Assembly (NCBI RefSeq): GCF_010015445.1
Contig: NC_053121.1
Span: 26,534,934 to 26,598,933, forward strand
DNA from: Perca fluviatilis
Lineage: Eukaryota; Chordata; Actinopteri; Perciformes; Percidae
Reading direction: 5' to 3'
Length of the DNA stretch: 64,000 nucleotides
The translations under genes and the position numbers were made by a program. Shown in pieces: positions 1 through 28,629 of this stretch. Positions within the stretch are counted from its first letter, which is position 1. Each line of letters opens with the position of its first letter. Under the pieces are notes generated by a model. The model was not told the origin of the DNA. It was given only the letters and a program-made list of their open reading frames with translations, and made no database searches.

Positions 1-275
1 ATCCAAAGCGACTTAGAGCTGTGATTGCCGCAAAAGGTGGCTCTACAAAGTATTGACTTTAGGGGGGTGAATAGTTATGCACATTGACTTTTTCTGTTTT
101 TTATTTCTAAAAAATAATTTTATGTATATTTTTCTCATTTCACTTCACCAACTTAGACTATTGTGTTTTGATTCATCACATAACATTCAGATAAAAAAAA
201 CAACATTGAACTAAAGCCTCTAATGTAACAAAATAGGTAAAAAGCCAAGGGGGTGAATACTTTTGCAAGGCACTG
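1..275 (+). mobile_element. Tc1-like transposon, terminal fragment
   Basis: Ends with gaatacttttgcaaggcactg followed by TA (276-277), the inverse of the cagtgccttgc terminus of the element at 16741. The inner bases 1-55 (cgacttagagctgtgattgc, caaaaggtggctctacaaag) match the corresponding transposase 3' region of that copy, in opposite orientation. The rest lies outside the window. Confidence 0.85.
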
Positions 276-794
276 TACATGCAATACACCTTGCACAGTA
301 CATACTTGTCTAATTGTTGAATGTGATGATACAGATGTAATAGTTTTGCTGCTATACTATTCAAGCAAAGGGATGTTTGGATCCTCAGCAGTGTTTATGC
401 AACTCGGGACATGGCCTTAAGGAATGATTTGTCCGTCGTCGTCCGCTCAGAAGCTTGGAGCAGTGCTTTGTGATTGTTTACCTGCATGACACGTCCTCAC
501 AGGTTGTAACACCACAAGCAGTTTGTACAGAATTGGGAAGGCCACTGCCCTCACAAGACTGAAGACCCATCTTTGTAAGTTACAGGCAATTACTAAATGT
601 GGACTCTCTGGTAGCCTGGAAGAGGCTTTGCCTGTGGCAAGAAGGTATGCCCTCCTTCTGTATGGCGAAAAGAAAAGTTGGATGGACATCCAACTTGGAT
701 GTGCTGAGGTACAGATTAGCATCTAGATTCGTCCGCAGCAATCTACCCCCAACAGAAGATGCTTTCCAGCATGTCTTCATGCTTTCCAGCTTTC
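276..794. other. Unique intronic sequence, no gene seen
   Basis: Short open frames on both strands here show no recognisable protein, no splice context and no repeat structure. It probably belongs to the transporter intron between exon 14 and the next, unseen exon. Confidence 0.5.
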
Positions 795-2600
795 CAGAAT
801 GTCTTGATACTTACTGGGTCACACTATGGGGTCGTGTACTATAACCCTCAAGTGGAATTATTCTTTGATAACAGGGTGCCCTTTTAAAGTGAATCCAACA
901 TCATGCAATTAGTCTCATATTTGACATTTTGACAGGCTTTTATTTTGAAACTACACATCAGAATGTCTTGATACTTAATGGGTCACACCAAGGGGTACTA
1001 TAACCCTCAAGTGGAAATAGTCTGTGATAACGGGCTCCTTTTAAATTGAATCCAAAGTCATATGTTCTATTTGAGACTTTGACAGGCTTTTATTTTGAAA
1101 CTATACATCAGAATGTCTTGATACTTACGGGGTCACACTATGGGGTCGTGGTACTATAACCCTCAAGTGGAAATATTCTAGGTAACAGGGCCTTCCTTTT
1201 AAATTGAATCCAAAATCATATCTAATTTGTCTCATATTTCAGACTTTGAGAGGCTTTTTTTTGAAACTGTACATCAGAATGTCTTGATACTTAATGGGTC
1301 ACACCAAGGGGTCGTGTACTAAAACCCTCAAGTGGAATTAGTCTGTGGTAACAGGGCGTTTCCTTTTGAGTGAATCCAAAATCATATCTAATTTGTCTCA
1401 TATTTGACTTTGACAGGCTTTTATTTTGAAACTGTAAATCAGAATGTTCTGAAACATTGTAGATCACACCTTAAGAAGGTGTCCTCTCCATCTGATGTGA
1501 AATTGGTCTGTGGAAGCTAGGACTTTTATTTTTATAATTTTCTGAATGTATGGACAAAACAGCATATATATGAGTTTTGGGGGGCTCTTATTTTGGAAAA
1601 CAACACCAGAATGTCCTGAAACATTGTAGATCACACCTTGAGAAGGTGTCCTCTCCATCTGAGGTGAAATTGGTCTGTGGAAGCTAGGACTTTTATTTTT
1701 ATGATTTTCTGAATGTGTAGACAAAACAGCATATACATGAGTTTTGGGGGGCTCTTATTTTGGAAAGCAACACCAGAATGTCCTGAAACATTGTAGACAT
1801 CACATTGAGAAGGTGTCCTCTCCATCTGAGGTGAAATTGGTCTGTGGAAGCTAGGACTTTTATTTTTATGATTTTCTGAATGTGTAGAAAACACACATAT
1901 ATGAGTTTTGGGGGCTCTTATTTTGGAAAACAACATCAGAATGTCCTGAAACATTGTAGTTGACACCTTGAGAAGGTGTCCTCTCCATCTGATGTGAAAT
2001 TGGTCTGTGGAAGCTAGGACTTTTATTTTTATGATTTTCTGAATGTATGGACAAAACAGCTAATATATGAGTTTTGGGGGGCTCTTATTTTGGAAAACAA
2101 CATCAGAATGTCCTGAAACATTGTAGTTGACACCTTGAGAAGGTGTCCTCTCCATCTGATGTGAAATTGGTCTGTGGAAGCTAGGACTTTTATTTTTATG
2201 ATTTTCTGAATGTATGGACAAAACAGCTAATATATGAGTTTTGGGGGGGCCCTTATTTTGGAAAACAACATCAGAATGTCCTGAAACATTGTAGTCGACA
2301 CCTTGAGAAGGTGTCCTCTCCATCTGATGTGAAATTGGTCTGTGGAAGCTAGGACTTTTATTTTTATGATTTTCTGAATGTATGGACAAAACAGCTAATA
2401 TATGAGTTTTGGGGGGGCTCTTATTTTGGAAAACAACATCAGAATGTCCTGAAACATTGTAGTTGACACCTTGAGAAGGTGTCCTCTCCATCTGAGGTGA
2501 AATTGGTCTGTGGAAGCTAGGACTTTTATTTTTATAATTTTCTGAATGTGTAGACAAAACAGCGTATATATGAGTTTTGGGGGGGCTCTTATTTTGGAAT
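795..2600. repeat. Satellite array, about 11 units of roughly 165 bp
   Basis: Unit starts at cagaatgt occur near 795, 959, 1109, 1275, 1440, 1608, 1775, 1938, 2105, 2273 and 2441 (spacing 150-168). The first four units (type A, with gggtcacac and ccctcaagtgga) differ from the last seven (type B, with tctccatctgatgtgaaatt and ggaagctaggactttt). Type B units contain the hairpin cacctt-gag-aaggtg (in most copies) and a run of 6-8 G whose length varies. Adjacent B units are nearly identical, pointing to recent expansion. The open frames on the minus strand are by-products of 168-bp (56-codon) units. Confidence 0.93.
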
Positions 2601-2660
2601 TCAGCATATCATGCAATGACAGGTTGTGAGGTGTGCTAAAATCTTTCTTTCTCTCTTTCT

Positions 2661-2693
2661 GACAGACAGACAGACAGACAGGCAGGCAGACAG
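2661..2693. repeat. (GACA)n microsatellite
   Basis: Eight imperfect gaca/ggca tetramers following a TCTT-rich stretch, at the right border of the satellite region. Confidence 0.85.
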
Positions 2694-2851
2694 AATAAAT
2701 GAATGGGAAATTGCCTTCGTCGGAAAATTCCCTGTTTTTAGTTTTGACGGTCTCACCGTAATAGCAAGTGTATACGCGCACCGCGAAATATAGGGGTGGC
2801 TAGTTTGACCGCTCATTTTGAAGTGGAGGCTGGCTTGACTGCAGTCCTTAC

Positions 2852-19309
<16,458 letters not shown>

Positions 19310-19514
19310 CTTATGGAAAGAGAACAGCAAAATTACATTAATCACAAATACATTTTAGATGTGTAACAACAGTCTGCAAATATATGACTACATATATTCA
19401 CTGAAGGGGTACTTGTTTATTTATTTTTTTAATAACGAAAACAGCCTTGTTATTAGCTTCTGAAGATCTGAAATCTGATTACATTTGAATACCCCAGAGA
19501 TCTGATCAGACGTA

Positions 19515-19830
19515 ATCACTGAAACTAACAATTATTTTCATTATTGATTAATCTGCTGATTATCCTCTTGATTATTCAATTATTAATTTTGGCTGTAAAT
19601 TGTCAGAAAATACCGAAAAATGCCATCACCATTTACAATGGACTCAAAGTGATGTTTTGAACCTGCCTGTTGTGTCCAACCAACAGTCCAAAACCCAAAT
19701 ATATGAATTGCACTACCTAAAAAGACAAGCAAATCAATGAATGTTTGCCAGTTTCTACTTGAAAAATAATTTAAATGATTCTTCTATAATTAGAATAATC
19801 AGAAATGACTAAACCGATTATTCGTTTAAG
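19515..19830. mobile_element. AT-rich interspersed MITE, copy 1
   Basis: Starts aactaacaattattttcatt, then attgattaatctgctgatta, and ends near aaccgattattcg. The same pattern recurs at 52893-53265 and, partially, at 31213-31395. No ORF. Confidence 0.65.
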
Positions 19831-20596
19831 AGCTCTTAAAAACATTAAACACTGTCACACAGTTGCAACAATCTGATCTGCTGCATTGGTGATACAGTTG
19901 GCTACAGTTGATTTTTTCTGAGATGCTTCAAGCTTTTTTTCTTTAAGAAAAAGACTTCCAAGCTGACATTATAGCTAAATTCTCAGTGGCAAAAGGAAGA
20001 ATGAAACAGTAATCGGCCTGTTCTGTCTTCCCTCAACCCAGAGAACTATTAGAGAAGAGCAGTGTTTTGCTGAATCACCCTCTGAGACACAGACAGACTT
20101 GAGAAATCACCTTGTTCTGAGGTCAGGGCCCCTCTCTGGCATACAACTTAAGTGCTTATCTATTTAAAGACAACGTGCCAGCAGCCCCAGGAACTCGGGA
20201 GCAGACATCTGAGCTGCCAGTGTGTCCGTACACTGTCACTGATCCCTTCTATGGCAAAGCCCCGCGTGACAAGGTCAGCCAGGCTGTGTGGGCTGCAGAC
20301 TGACTGCCCAGAGAATGTGGCCAATTATGATATTTAATACAGATAGCCCAGTAGGGGCACAGAGTCACAAAACAGAAAACTGATACAATAAGTTCTGCTG
20401 AGAAATACACTGCAACAAATAGTCACTGTATATGTAAAAGTGTGATGGGAACCAAACACTGGGGTTGAGAAAGAGCATGAAAAGATGTTTTGTGGTTCCT
20501 TCTGCAGCCATCGGTGCCTATATCATGTGAAGTTTGTCATATGGCTGTGAACGTTTCAGAGCGTTGTGATTTTTGCTTGGAAGGTTTGAACCATTC
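19831..20596. other. Transporter intron 1, no gene seen
   Basis: No recognisable exon or transposon. Confidence 0.35.
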
Positions 20597-20676
20597 AGTT
20601 TTGTTGAATCAATCCAAACCTGCCCAGCAAGTTGAATCAGATGTTTTGTTGAATCAGTCCAAACCTGCCCAGCAAG
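20597..20676. repeat. Direct tandem duplication, two units of about 43 bp
   Basis: Two consecutive copies of gttttgttgaatca(a/g)tccaa followed by acctgcccagcaagtt. Confidence 0.9.
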
Positions 20677-20841
20677 TTATTTCCTTTATATATCCTTATC
20701 CTTTAAACACACAATAATATTTGTTGGTATCAGTGTACACTGTCTCGCATTGCCAGACCTACCTCCACAGCGCTAACCACAGGTTCAATTAAATTTATAT
20801 TGTGTATAAAAGAATCTGACTTATCTGCTCAAAATTTGCTT

Positions 20842-20985
20842 GTATGCATCTGCTTGGATCAGACATTTTCTCACAAATAACCTTAAGACAAACCCTTTTC
20901 TTGTAATGTCTCACCCCAATACTGTGTTTTAGCATTAAATAGAGTTTTCTGAACTTTTATCACTATTCGTCACTTTCATCAAACA
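20842..20985. repeat. Dispersed repeat, copy 2
   Basis: The partner of 15431-15623, same orientation, lacking the internal insertion. Shared segments include accccaatactgtgtt and cactttcatca. Either an unnamed interspersed repeat or a local duplication. Confidence 0.7.
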
Positions 20986-21480
20986 AAAAGTGACATAATA
21001 TCCACAGAAAATCGTGTGTATACCAACAGAAACAAAACTAGAATTTAGAGCAGATAAAATTAATAAGTACAGTTATGTGCACATATTAGCAAAGGTAAAT
21101 GCAAGTAGACTCAAAGATACAGATTCTTTGTTTCCCCCAACATTGTTTCCAAAGATTCAAGATAAAAAATAACCAACACTGCCTCTGTCAGCAGACTCAA
21201 TTTGAAAAGGTCATAGAACATACATTAAGACATTTCCTAATTAATTATTGTCTTTTGCTTAGAACTTGTGACAAATACAACTTTTTGCCAAAGTTTTTAA
21301 ACTATTCTAGCTAGAAATATTCCATAATTGGCTGGAGGTTAAATTACTTCATCAATATCACTTTCAATTTGTCTCACCATCTTGACAGTAAATCTACTAC
21401 AATAACTTTCAGCAGCAAATGAGTTGTAGTGCTGTAGCGCAAGGGTAATAGACTGAAGTTCTCATTCACAACACACTTAC

Positions 21481-21520
21481 ATTCAAGTCGGCCTGGTTTG
21501 TAGCAGTACAGATCTCTGAT
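21481..21520 (-). other. Candidate non-coding leader exon of abcc5-like (exon B)
   Basis: The minus strand reads cgacttgaat/gtaagtgtg, a strong donor. Joined to the exon at 19309, the junction reads tga-AT/G-TCC-CCC-ATG: an in-frame stop directly followed by an ATG split by the intron, giving MSPMFSDALEAAGR. The 5' limit is unclear: either an acceptor (acacaag) at 21521 or a transcription start farther up in the GC-rich block. Inference only. Confidence 0.4.
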
Positions 21521-21599
21521 CTTGTGTTTATAAGCAGGAAATGCAGATGGAGATGCAGTTGACCATGTTCTCTTTTCTAAGTTTTGTCATTAAACCTTA

Positions 21600-21900
21600 A
21601 CTTCTTTTCCACAACCACACATACGCATCACCTCCAGCAGCGGAGCGGGGTTCAGATGAAAACACCGTCAGGAAACATGGTAGATGACGGCTCACGTGTA
21701 TACAGTACGTGCAGCTTCCTCCCGGCAGTGTCTGAGGCATGACCGTCACACGGAGCCCTACAGGGAGAGGAATTCCTGACATGACATCACTTGAGTGGCT
21801 CCGCCAACCGGTGACGGTGCTGAACAGTCACCGTAACAACGGGGAGGAAGTACACCCTCGGGGCATGGGCGGGTCCACGGCTCTTACTGAAATCTGATTG
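21600..21900 (-). promoter_or_regulatory. GC-rich promoter-like block upstream of abcc5-like
   Basis: A block with many CpGs and GC-rich runs (for example ccggtgacggtgctgaac and ggggcatgggcgggtcc) in otherwise AT-rich surroundings, just upstream of candidate leader exon B. It contains a GC-box-like gggcggg at about 21867 and a CCAAT-like attggccc at about 21898. This is the best promoter candidate for the minus-strand transporter gene, inferred from composition only. Confidence 0.35.
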
Positions 21901-21980
21901 GCCCACCCTCTTTGTAAACACATAAAAGGTGACTGGTATCTTTACTGATTACAGGAAGAATATCAGAGAAAAACACTTAC

Positions 21981-22010
21981 ATGAGGAGGAAGCAACTGTG
22001 CATCTTAGCA
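21981..22010 (-). other. Candidate alternative first exon of abcc5-like (exon A)
   Basis: The minus strand reads atgcacagttgcttcctc then ctcat/gtaagtg, with ATG at 22003-22001. Spliced to 19309 it also creates AT/G and stays in frame, adding MHSCFLL before MSPMFSD. The 5' end was not determined. Like exon B it ends in AT and has a consensus donor, so either could serve as leader. Inference. Confidence 0.35.
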
Positions 22011-22762
22011 CACTAAAGTTTCAATTAAGACGTTACAATTGTGCGAGAAATAGCTTACCCCTCCACTCGTTTTAAGAGTCACTAGGCCTACTATCAGTGT
22101 TGGAAGAAGTAGGCTAGTCTATATTCAGATCCTTAACTTCGAGTGGGGCAGCTAGGTTTAAATATTAATAACAATAGTGCATTTTGCGATAACAGCAACA
22201 CATTTGGCACAGGTGTAGGTTTTTTTTGTTTGATATAGATATCAAGGCACTGCAAATCTGACCCCTAAAAAGCCCTGAGTGTCGCAGAGAACAGAGTTTA
22301 TTACTCTTGGTGATAGGTATGTTCAAGCTGATTAGATCAGATGTCAAATGACTATAAACATGTATTTTTTGGGGTGCTAAAAGGCTTTAACTTGAGAAAA
22401 ATGCAAAAAACAAATAAAAGGAGCATGGTCTCTTCAGGGTCTAACTTCACCCCCTTTCTTTGTGCTGGAATGGCAAGATCCTCAGTTTCCCATCTGTGAA
22501 TTTCTCTTTTCATTAGCAGTACAATTGACAGAGATATTGCTTGATAAAGTTCAGGGTCACCGGGATCTATTCACAGTTAAAGTGATACTAAACTTTGGCA
22601 AAACTCTGGGTTGTTTACTAACCATGATATATGCCCAACTAAATGTGAAAATCATCATCAATTGCAGTCATCCACAGTAAACGGATTACAGTTTATGTTT
22701 TTTTTCACTCCCATTGCTGGAGAAACAGGTATCTGAATCACACTTTTAGCACACAAATGAAC

Positions 22763-23278
22763 GTTAAAGTGCTCATATTATGCTTTTTGGCTTTTTCCCT
22801 TTCATTTATTGTGTTATATCTTTTTTGTGCATGTTATAGGTTTACAAAGTGAAAAATCCCAAAGTCCACCCCAAAGGGACTTACCATCTCCAACAGAAAA
22901 CACTGTTCACAAACTGCTCCAAACAGCTCTATTGTAGTCCAGCCTTTACTTCCATGACGAACGTGCGTCACTTTGTAACACACGTTATAATGCTCACCTA
23001 GCTGCTAGTGTGGTACGCCCTCATACTCAGCTTCTGACTAGCTAGTAGTCTTTACCTAGGTACTGCGCATGTGCAACTCCGAACAAAGATGGAACAGAAG
23101 TGAGATGCCTTACCCGGTAGCTAAAACAGAGAGCTCAACACACAGGGTGAAAAGAGGAGCTGCAGTACAACAAAAATGTTTTTTTATTTTTATTTTTTAT
23201 TAAACCATGTAAACCTATTTTGATATAACCTCTAAAAAATTATGAACCTAAAAATGAGCATAATATGAGCACTTTAAC
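22763..23278. mobile_element. MITE with 22-bp terminal inverted repeats
   Basis: Ends gttaaagtgctcatattatg and its inverse catatt-type partner (cataatatgagcactttaac). About 516 bp with no ORF. No clear target duplication. Intergenic. Confidence 0.8.
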
Positions 23279-23944
23279 AAAGCAGATTCTGCTAACGTAA
23301 AATAACGAGTTCTGTTGCATACATTTGATTGCTTATTTACAATTATTGTAAATGTTCTATTTTCTTATCAAAGATGTTAATGCAGTTATATGCCAACCAC
23401 CTCTCCAGGATTTGTCCTCCATGCTGTCATGAGGAGGCTGATAGCAGGACATTTGTCCATGGTCTAAGGCCATCCAACGAAATTGATTTGTACTGTGGAT
23501 TCAGATGTTGTGCTAGCTGTTTCTGTGTTGCAACGTTTTAAAGGATGTACAGAACTTTGGCTTGCATTCGGAACACGCAAACATTTCAGCTAACAGAGGC
23601 CTTGACCATGTCACCAAATAAGACACCTCAAAATGCAAAATACAAGAGGTTTTTGATGTTGCTCTAAGACAGAACAGTGACTGACAGTGTGGGTGTGCTT
23701 GTATTGCAAGTTTTAACATGTCAATCAATACCAAATTATCTAACTTATCCAGCAAAGGACAAGGTTTAGAAATTTGGAGACCATAAACAAAAAGAAAAGG
23801 AAACCATGAAGAGGGGCTTCAGATGTTTTGTTATAGCCTGGAAGTATCAAGCTGTGCTGCTGGTGCTAATAAAAATGCTGTCACTGGCTAGCAGAGTTGT
23901 AGCATTGTAATCATGCTTTGTTTACCCTGTTGACAGATACGGTG
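23279..23944. other. Intergenic sequence, nothing recognised
   Basis: No coding segment, RNA gene or repeat seen. Confidence 0.4.
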
Positions 23945-24408
23945 GCCGAGACGGTTCAACACAAATACAAATGCTACAACACAAACGCAAAAGCTTTAAA
24001 ACAAATACAAAAGCCACAACACGAACACATAAGCGACAGTGGAAGTGAGTGACAACGGAAGTGAGCGTGTTGTTGGCAAACAGAGCTGGCAAAACCATAG
24101 ACTGTACAATTGGTAATATACAGTCTATGAACAAACCCTTTTATATGGCTTTAAATATGGTGTAAATATTCAGTCCACAGTCCGAATTCTATTTATTTAC
24201 TTATTTTATTTTCCAGTAGTAAGCACAAAGCAAGGTCATGGTTAAAATTCTGGGTTTATTTCATTCAGACCAACCGTGTATGACCGTGAACATAGACCGT
24301 GTATGTGTGTATGTATGACATATTATCCCCCTAACACTGTAATAGGCAGCATATTGAAGGTAACACAATTAGCATTCACTTTAAACATCTGTTTACCGTA
24401 ACCGTAAC

Positions 24409-24412
<4 letters not shown>

Positions 24413-24438
<26 letters not shown>
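24413..24438. repeat. (CA)n microsatellite
   Basis: 13 CA units. Confidence 0.9.
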
Positions 24439-24439
<1 letters not shown>

Positions 24440-24623
24440 TCCCAACCAACCGTATAGAGGGAATTGGCTGCTGGGAGCTGATCAATAACGAGATAGATAC
24501 GGTTAACAAGTTAAGCACGTAACAGTGGGATATAATATTGGTGTGATTTAAACAGCTTCAATAAACATGGCAAATTATAGACTTTAAACGTAGCACTCGC
24601 GCGTTACAGGCACTTGCGCGTTA

Positions 24624-25457
24624 CAGTTTTTTTCCAATTGCTAACACACTAAAATGACCTGCATTGCACAATTATTTAAACAGACACACAGAGAGCAAAA
24701 CCTCTTCTCAAGTCTATAAAGTCTAAACACATTTTCTGCTTTACACACATTTTGCAATTCAAAATGGCACTTTTTAAATGCAATGAACACAGTTCTCTGC
24801 ATAAGACACAACAATCTGACATAAAGTCACATGTTTGCCATTTCAAAACACTGCCATTCAAAATGACACTACATGAGCTAATTGGCCAACATGTGTGCCA
24901 CCTGGCCAAACACCTCAATGGTTAATTGTTACCACTTCAATCAGGAAGTAAGCACTATGATGCCTCTTTTTTATTTCTATATATTGTTTCTGCAAAATTT
25001 TCTTTTTCAGTTTACTGTTTTTTTGTGAGCATATTTTTGTTCAGTCAAATGTAAATATATCTGCTGTGCATATGTTGCACTGACTTGTTTAGTGAAAAAT
25101 AAAAAATAAAAAAATTTCAACAGCATGTGTGTGTATCTGCAAATATTTCTGTGCATGTGAAAAATCTGAAGAATTTTCTACAATTTGAGCTATTTTAATA
25201 TTATGGAAAAGCATACTAAAGATGAGAGTGCTTTTAATTATGCCCAACAGTGTGTAGTTGGTTAGACAAAAATCTGGTAATATGAATGACATGTGATTTT
25301 GATAATGCTAAATGTAGTTTTGGTTGCAGTGCTTCGTTTTACATCATATATGAGGTATTTTGCAGTTTGGGTGTGTAGTTTGATGAATTGTGTTAAATAT
25401 TTTGATAAAAACCAGCCTAGTTTGCAAAATTGTGTTTTAACAATTGGAAAAAACTGT
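24624..25457. mobile_element. Mariner-like TIR element (834 bp) flanked by TA
   Basis: Ends cagtttttttccaattgcta and (inverse) cagttttttccaattgttaa, each bordered by TA (24622-24623; 25458-25459). Inside, many acacatttt/caaaatg-like inverted motifs but no intact transposase. The TA borders point to Tc1/mariner-type cut-and-paste. Confidence 0.7.
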
Positions 25458-25735
25458 AAAAGACACTGGGCACCATTTAGATAACGTTATAGCTGTAGCT
25501 TCGTAGCCTAAATGGCAGAGAATACATATGAACATAAAAAAGATATTGAACAACATTGGTTATTTGTGACAATCACATAGTGACAGTAATCATAATTAGC
25601 CAGGAACCATGTTTCACTTACTTCTCAAACACACAAGAACTTTCCTCCTCCGGCTCCGCTTGTCACACACACTCACTTCCGTTGTAGCTTTTGTGTTTGT
25701 GTTGTAGCTTTTGTGTTTGTGTTGAACCATCTCCG

Positions 25736-28629
25736 CCATTGTAGGACAGAGGCATGGAGGCGTTAGACTGAAAAAAAATCTGCCAAATAAATAGTAAACC
25801 CTCTACAATGACTTGAGGTTGTCCTAATGTAAATGATAAAGACCTTAAGCTCAGTGTGCTACACAAATAACAGCTATACTGAGACCTCCTAATGGGCCAA
25901 AGTCAAGCAATGGCAATTTATAAGCCTCTGCCGTGCACAACACATAAAGCTAATCCAAAACAACAATATAGCTGTAACTTAGCAGTAGGCAAAAATGCAT
26001 CCAGCTTAGTACACTGCACACAAGTAAAATAAGGCTTGTTTACACATTCCCCATTATTGGAAAAAGAATTGTGATATGGGCTTCTGTCAGCTGCAAACTG
26101 AGTCCCAGTTAGATAGGTCTGCAACAAATGATGTTCCTGACACAACTGCAGGAATGTTTTAGCTATTCACTGACTGTTACAAGAAACTCAATCTTTGGCT
26201 AAATGCTGGCATTGTGATTCATGAACAAGCCCAATTATCATAAATGTTATGCCCCAAGGGTTGGTACCACAAAAACAGTACAGAAATCCTGAAAAATACA
26301 TATTAAGTGCAGCAGCAATGAAAAAATGAACGAACACGGAGCACTCAGTTCGACACCCACATTGTGTCTGGGGTTTGTGTGAAAGTATCTCTCTGAGGCT
26401 CCCATGCCAAAACTTACCATCTGCTTAGATTCACTATTTCCCATTACAATTAATGTAAAAAATAAAATAACATTATCACCTATATTCTTTGGACAGCAGT
26501 ATGCCCCATAGATCTCATAAAATATACAGACACAACTATTTTATAGTCAGATGTATAGGAGGACATGTGATAAGGCCGTATAAAATGAATGTGTTCACAG
26601 TGAAGTATTTTCTTCAACTAATGCAGAGGATCCTAATGGGGCCTTCCTGGCCTCACTCCAGCTAACAGGAGAATGCTGCACCTCTACACATTAAGGAAGA
26701 CCTCCTTCTAGTAGCAAAGTTACACAGACCTTTTAAAACATATATAAAATATATTAAAGTTTTATGAAATTATTATAATACAAGAGCATATGAAATGATT
26801 ATCTGATATTGCAAAACAAAAATCCACCCATCACTACCTATGCAGAATATAGCCTATACTATATTATATTATATATACTATATATATTTTAAGATTTAAT
26901 GTTTGAATATAGATTTGAGCCTGTGATCAGTCCCGTGCTACGTATCACATCAAGACCATTATGTGGGTTCTGAATGTTTGCATGAAAATAGTATGAATCA
27001 GACTGAAACATATTCTGTCCACCATGTCTTTGTTTTATAGCAAATCATCTTTGCGGAAAACTTTAAATAAATTTCATAAATATCCACTTGATTAGATTTT
27101 AAACAAAACACAAGAAAGAAAGACAGTTTGTGTCAAGAATTACGGGCCAAAATAGGAGTTTGTAGTAATGGTGGCGCAACACAGATTGTTTAATTTACCC
27201 AAAGTGTGTACCTATAAAAGTGAAATGGGTCTTCAATCAACACTAGCCTGATGGTGGCACTAGAGGATTTTGTTGCAAGTGTGCCAAAAGTTACAGTCAC
27301 ACGACTTGTTTATCTCTTGATCAGTTTTGATTATAATTGGGCAAAACAATGCCGAAAAGCAGACTCACTGTATTCTTTCTTCCTCTTGAGTGCCAAATTA
27401 CTTTCAATTGGATAACCAACATGTGCTTCATATCTGGGATGATTGATTCCACTTTGTTGAAAAGCAAAAAAAAAAGTTTTTAAACAAATAAAAATGATGG
27501 TCACTTTTATTTGCCACAAGCTCAGGAAAGTGTGAAAGTTACAAGTCAAAGTGTTGATTAATGGTGGTGCTAAAAGATGATCCCAGAATGGGAATCTGCA
27601 TTTCTTGAAACAAAGAACTGACTAGTAAACACACGCGGGTGAACTACATTCACCCATGTGTATGCCCCAAATTCAAATAATAAAAAAAACAGCTGAAACT
27701 CTGATTCACATCAACAGCTTGTAGTTTAGTTTAGAGTTCCTGCTGTTTAACATCACTGTCGTAGCTAATAACACTTCTTCAGGATGTGCAACATCCACTG
27801 TGGACAACATAATTAAATGTCACGTCAGTGTGTGCATGTTTGCAATTCAGGAGTACATCTAACTGTGTTTAATCATATGTCCTTAGGCATTATTTTAAGC
27901 TGAATGGTACATGTTGAAAACCTGTTTGCCATGCACACACTTGCTGAGATTGTGTCTCTACTTCAGCCCTAATGAAATAAGACAAAATATAATTCAAAGA
28001 AAACTCTTATCAATATGATAATGCATGCTGCTTGGTACAGGCTTTTGTTTTAAACAGATTTACTCCATCATTAATTAATAGGACTTAAGGTTTGATAAGA
28101 GCCACAAGGCTAATTAAGTTATAGCCAGCCGTTCCTGCATAGTTGCTGTGCTGTCAGCAAATACAAAGAGAATTTCAACAGATTTTAGACTCTGCCTCTA
28201 CTTTTCTTGCAGTATCTGTACTCCCTATGACTTAATACAGTGATGCAATCTCGCTGGCGGCCTTCTCTGCACCGCTGACAGCCAGAAAAAAAAATGCAAT
28301 ACGTGAAATAGTGAAGAAAATCATCGAAAGGGTCTCACTTTACTGAGCTGGGAAATATGCTGGAGTTCTGCAATCAATGCTCTAAATCTGGACTTTGCTA
28401 TCAACCTCCTGGGACATTTATGATAACTGCCAAGCCACAGTTCAGTCTGGAGCACACAGCATGGTCACACAACTTCTTCAGTCATTCATGTACATCAGTA
28501 TTACATGAAATGTGATAGCGATTACTGTTCAAAGTCAGCTATTAATATATAAAACAAATAATCACGTATGAGTGTCAACCCAAGAAAGATAAGAAAGTAA
28601 AAAGGCCTAAATTTGTTAGGTTAACAACA
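25736..28629. other. Intergenic sequence, AT-rich, no gene seen
   Basis: No exon pair, RNA gene or clear transposon termini. Includes a short TATA-rich run at 26860-26890. Confidence 0.45.

Larger units (their letters stand above)
23945..25735. mobile_element. Composite TIR element with inner insertion
   Basis: Left end gagacggttcaacacaaata and right end (inverse) gagatggttcaacacaaaca, followed on each side by tandem acaacacaaa(c/a)(g/a)caaaagct motifs and gtgagtgacaacggaagtg / cacttccgttgt. Encloses a complete smaller TIR element at 24624-25457. The class is not recognised. Confidence 0.6.

Noticed and set aside
2060..2557. 165-codon minus-strand open frame with three 56-residue repeats
   Set aside because: It is produced by 168-bp satellite units that happen to lack stops; neighbouring units of 163-167 bp break the frame, and there is no start or splice context.
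23922..24918. Minus-strand frames of 70-80 codons as transposase pieces
   Set aside because: No catalytic or helix-turn-helix motif could be recognised; they come from repeated caca/acaa motifs in the TIR element.
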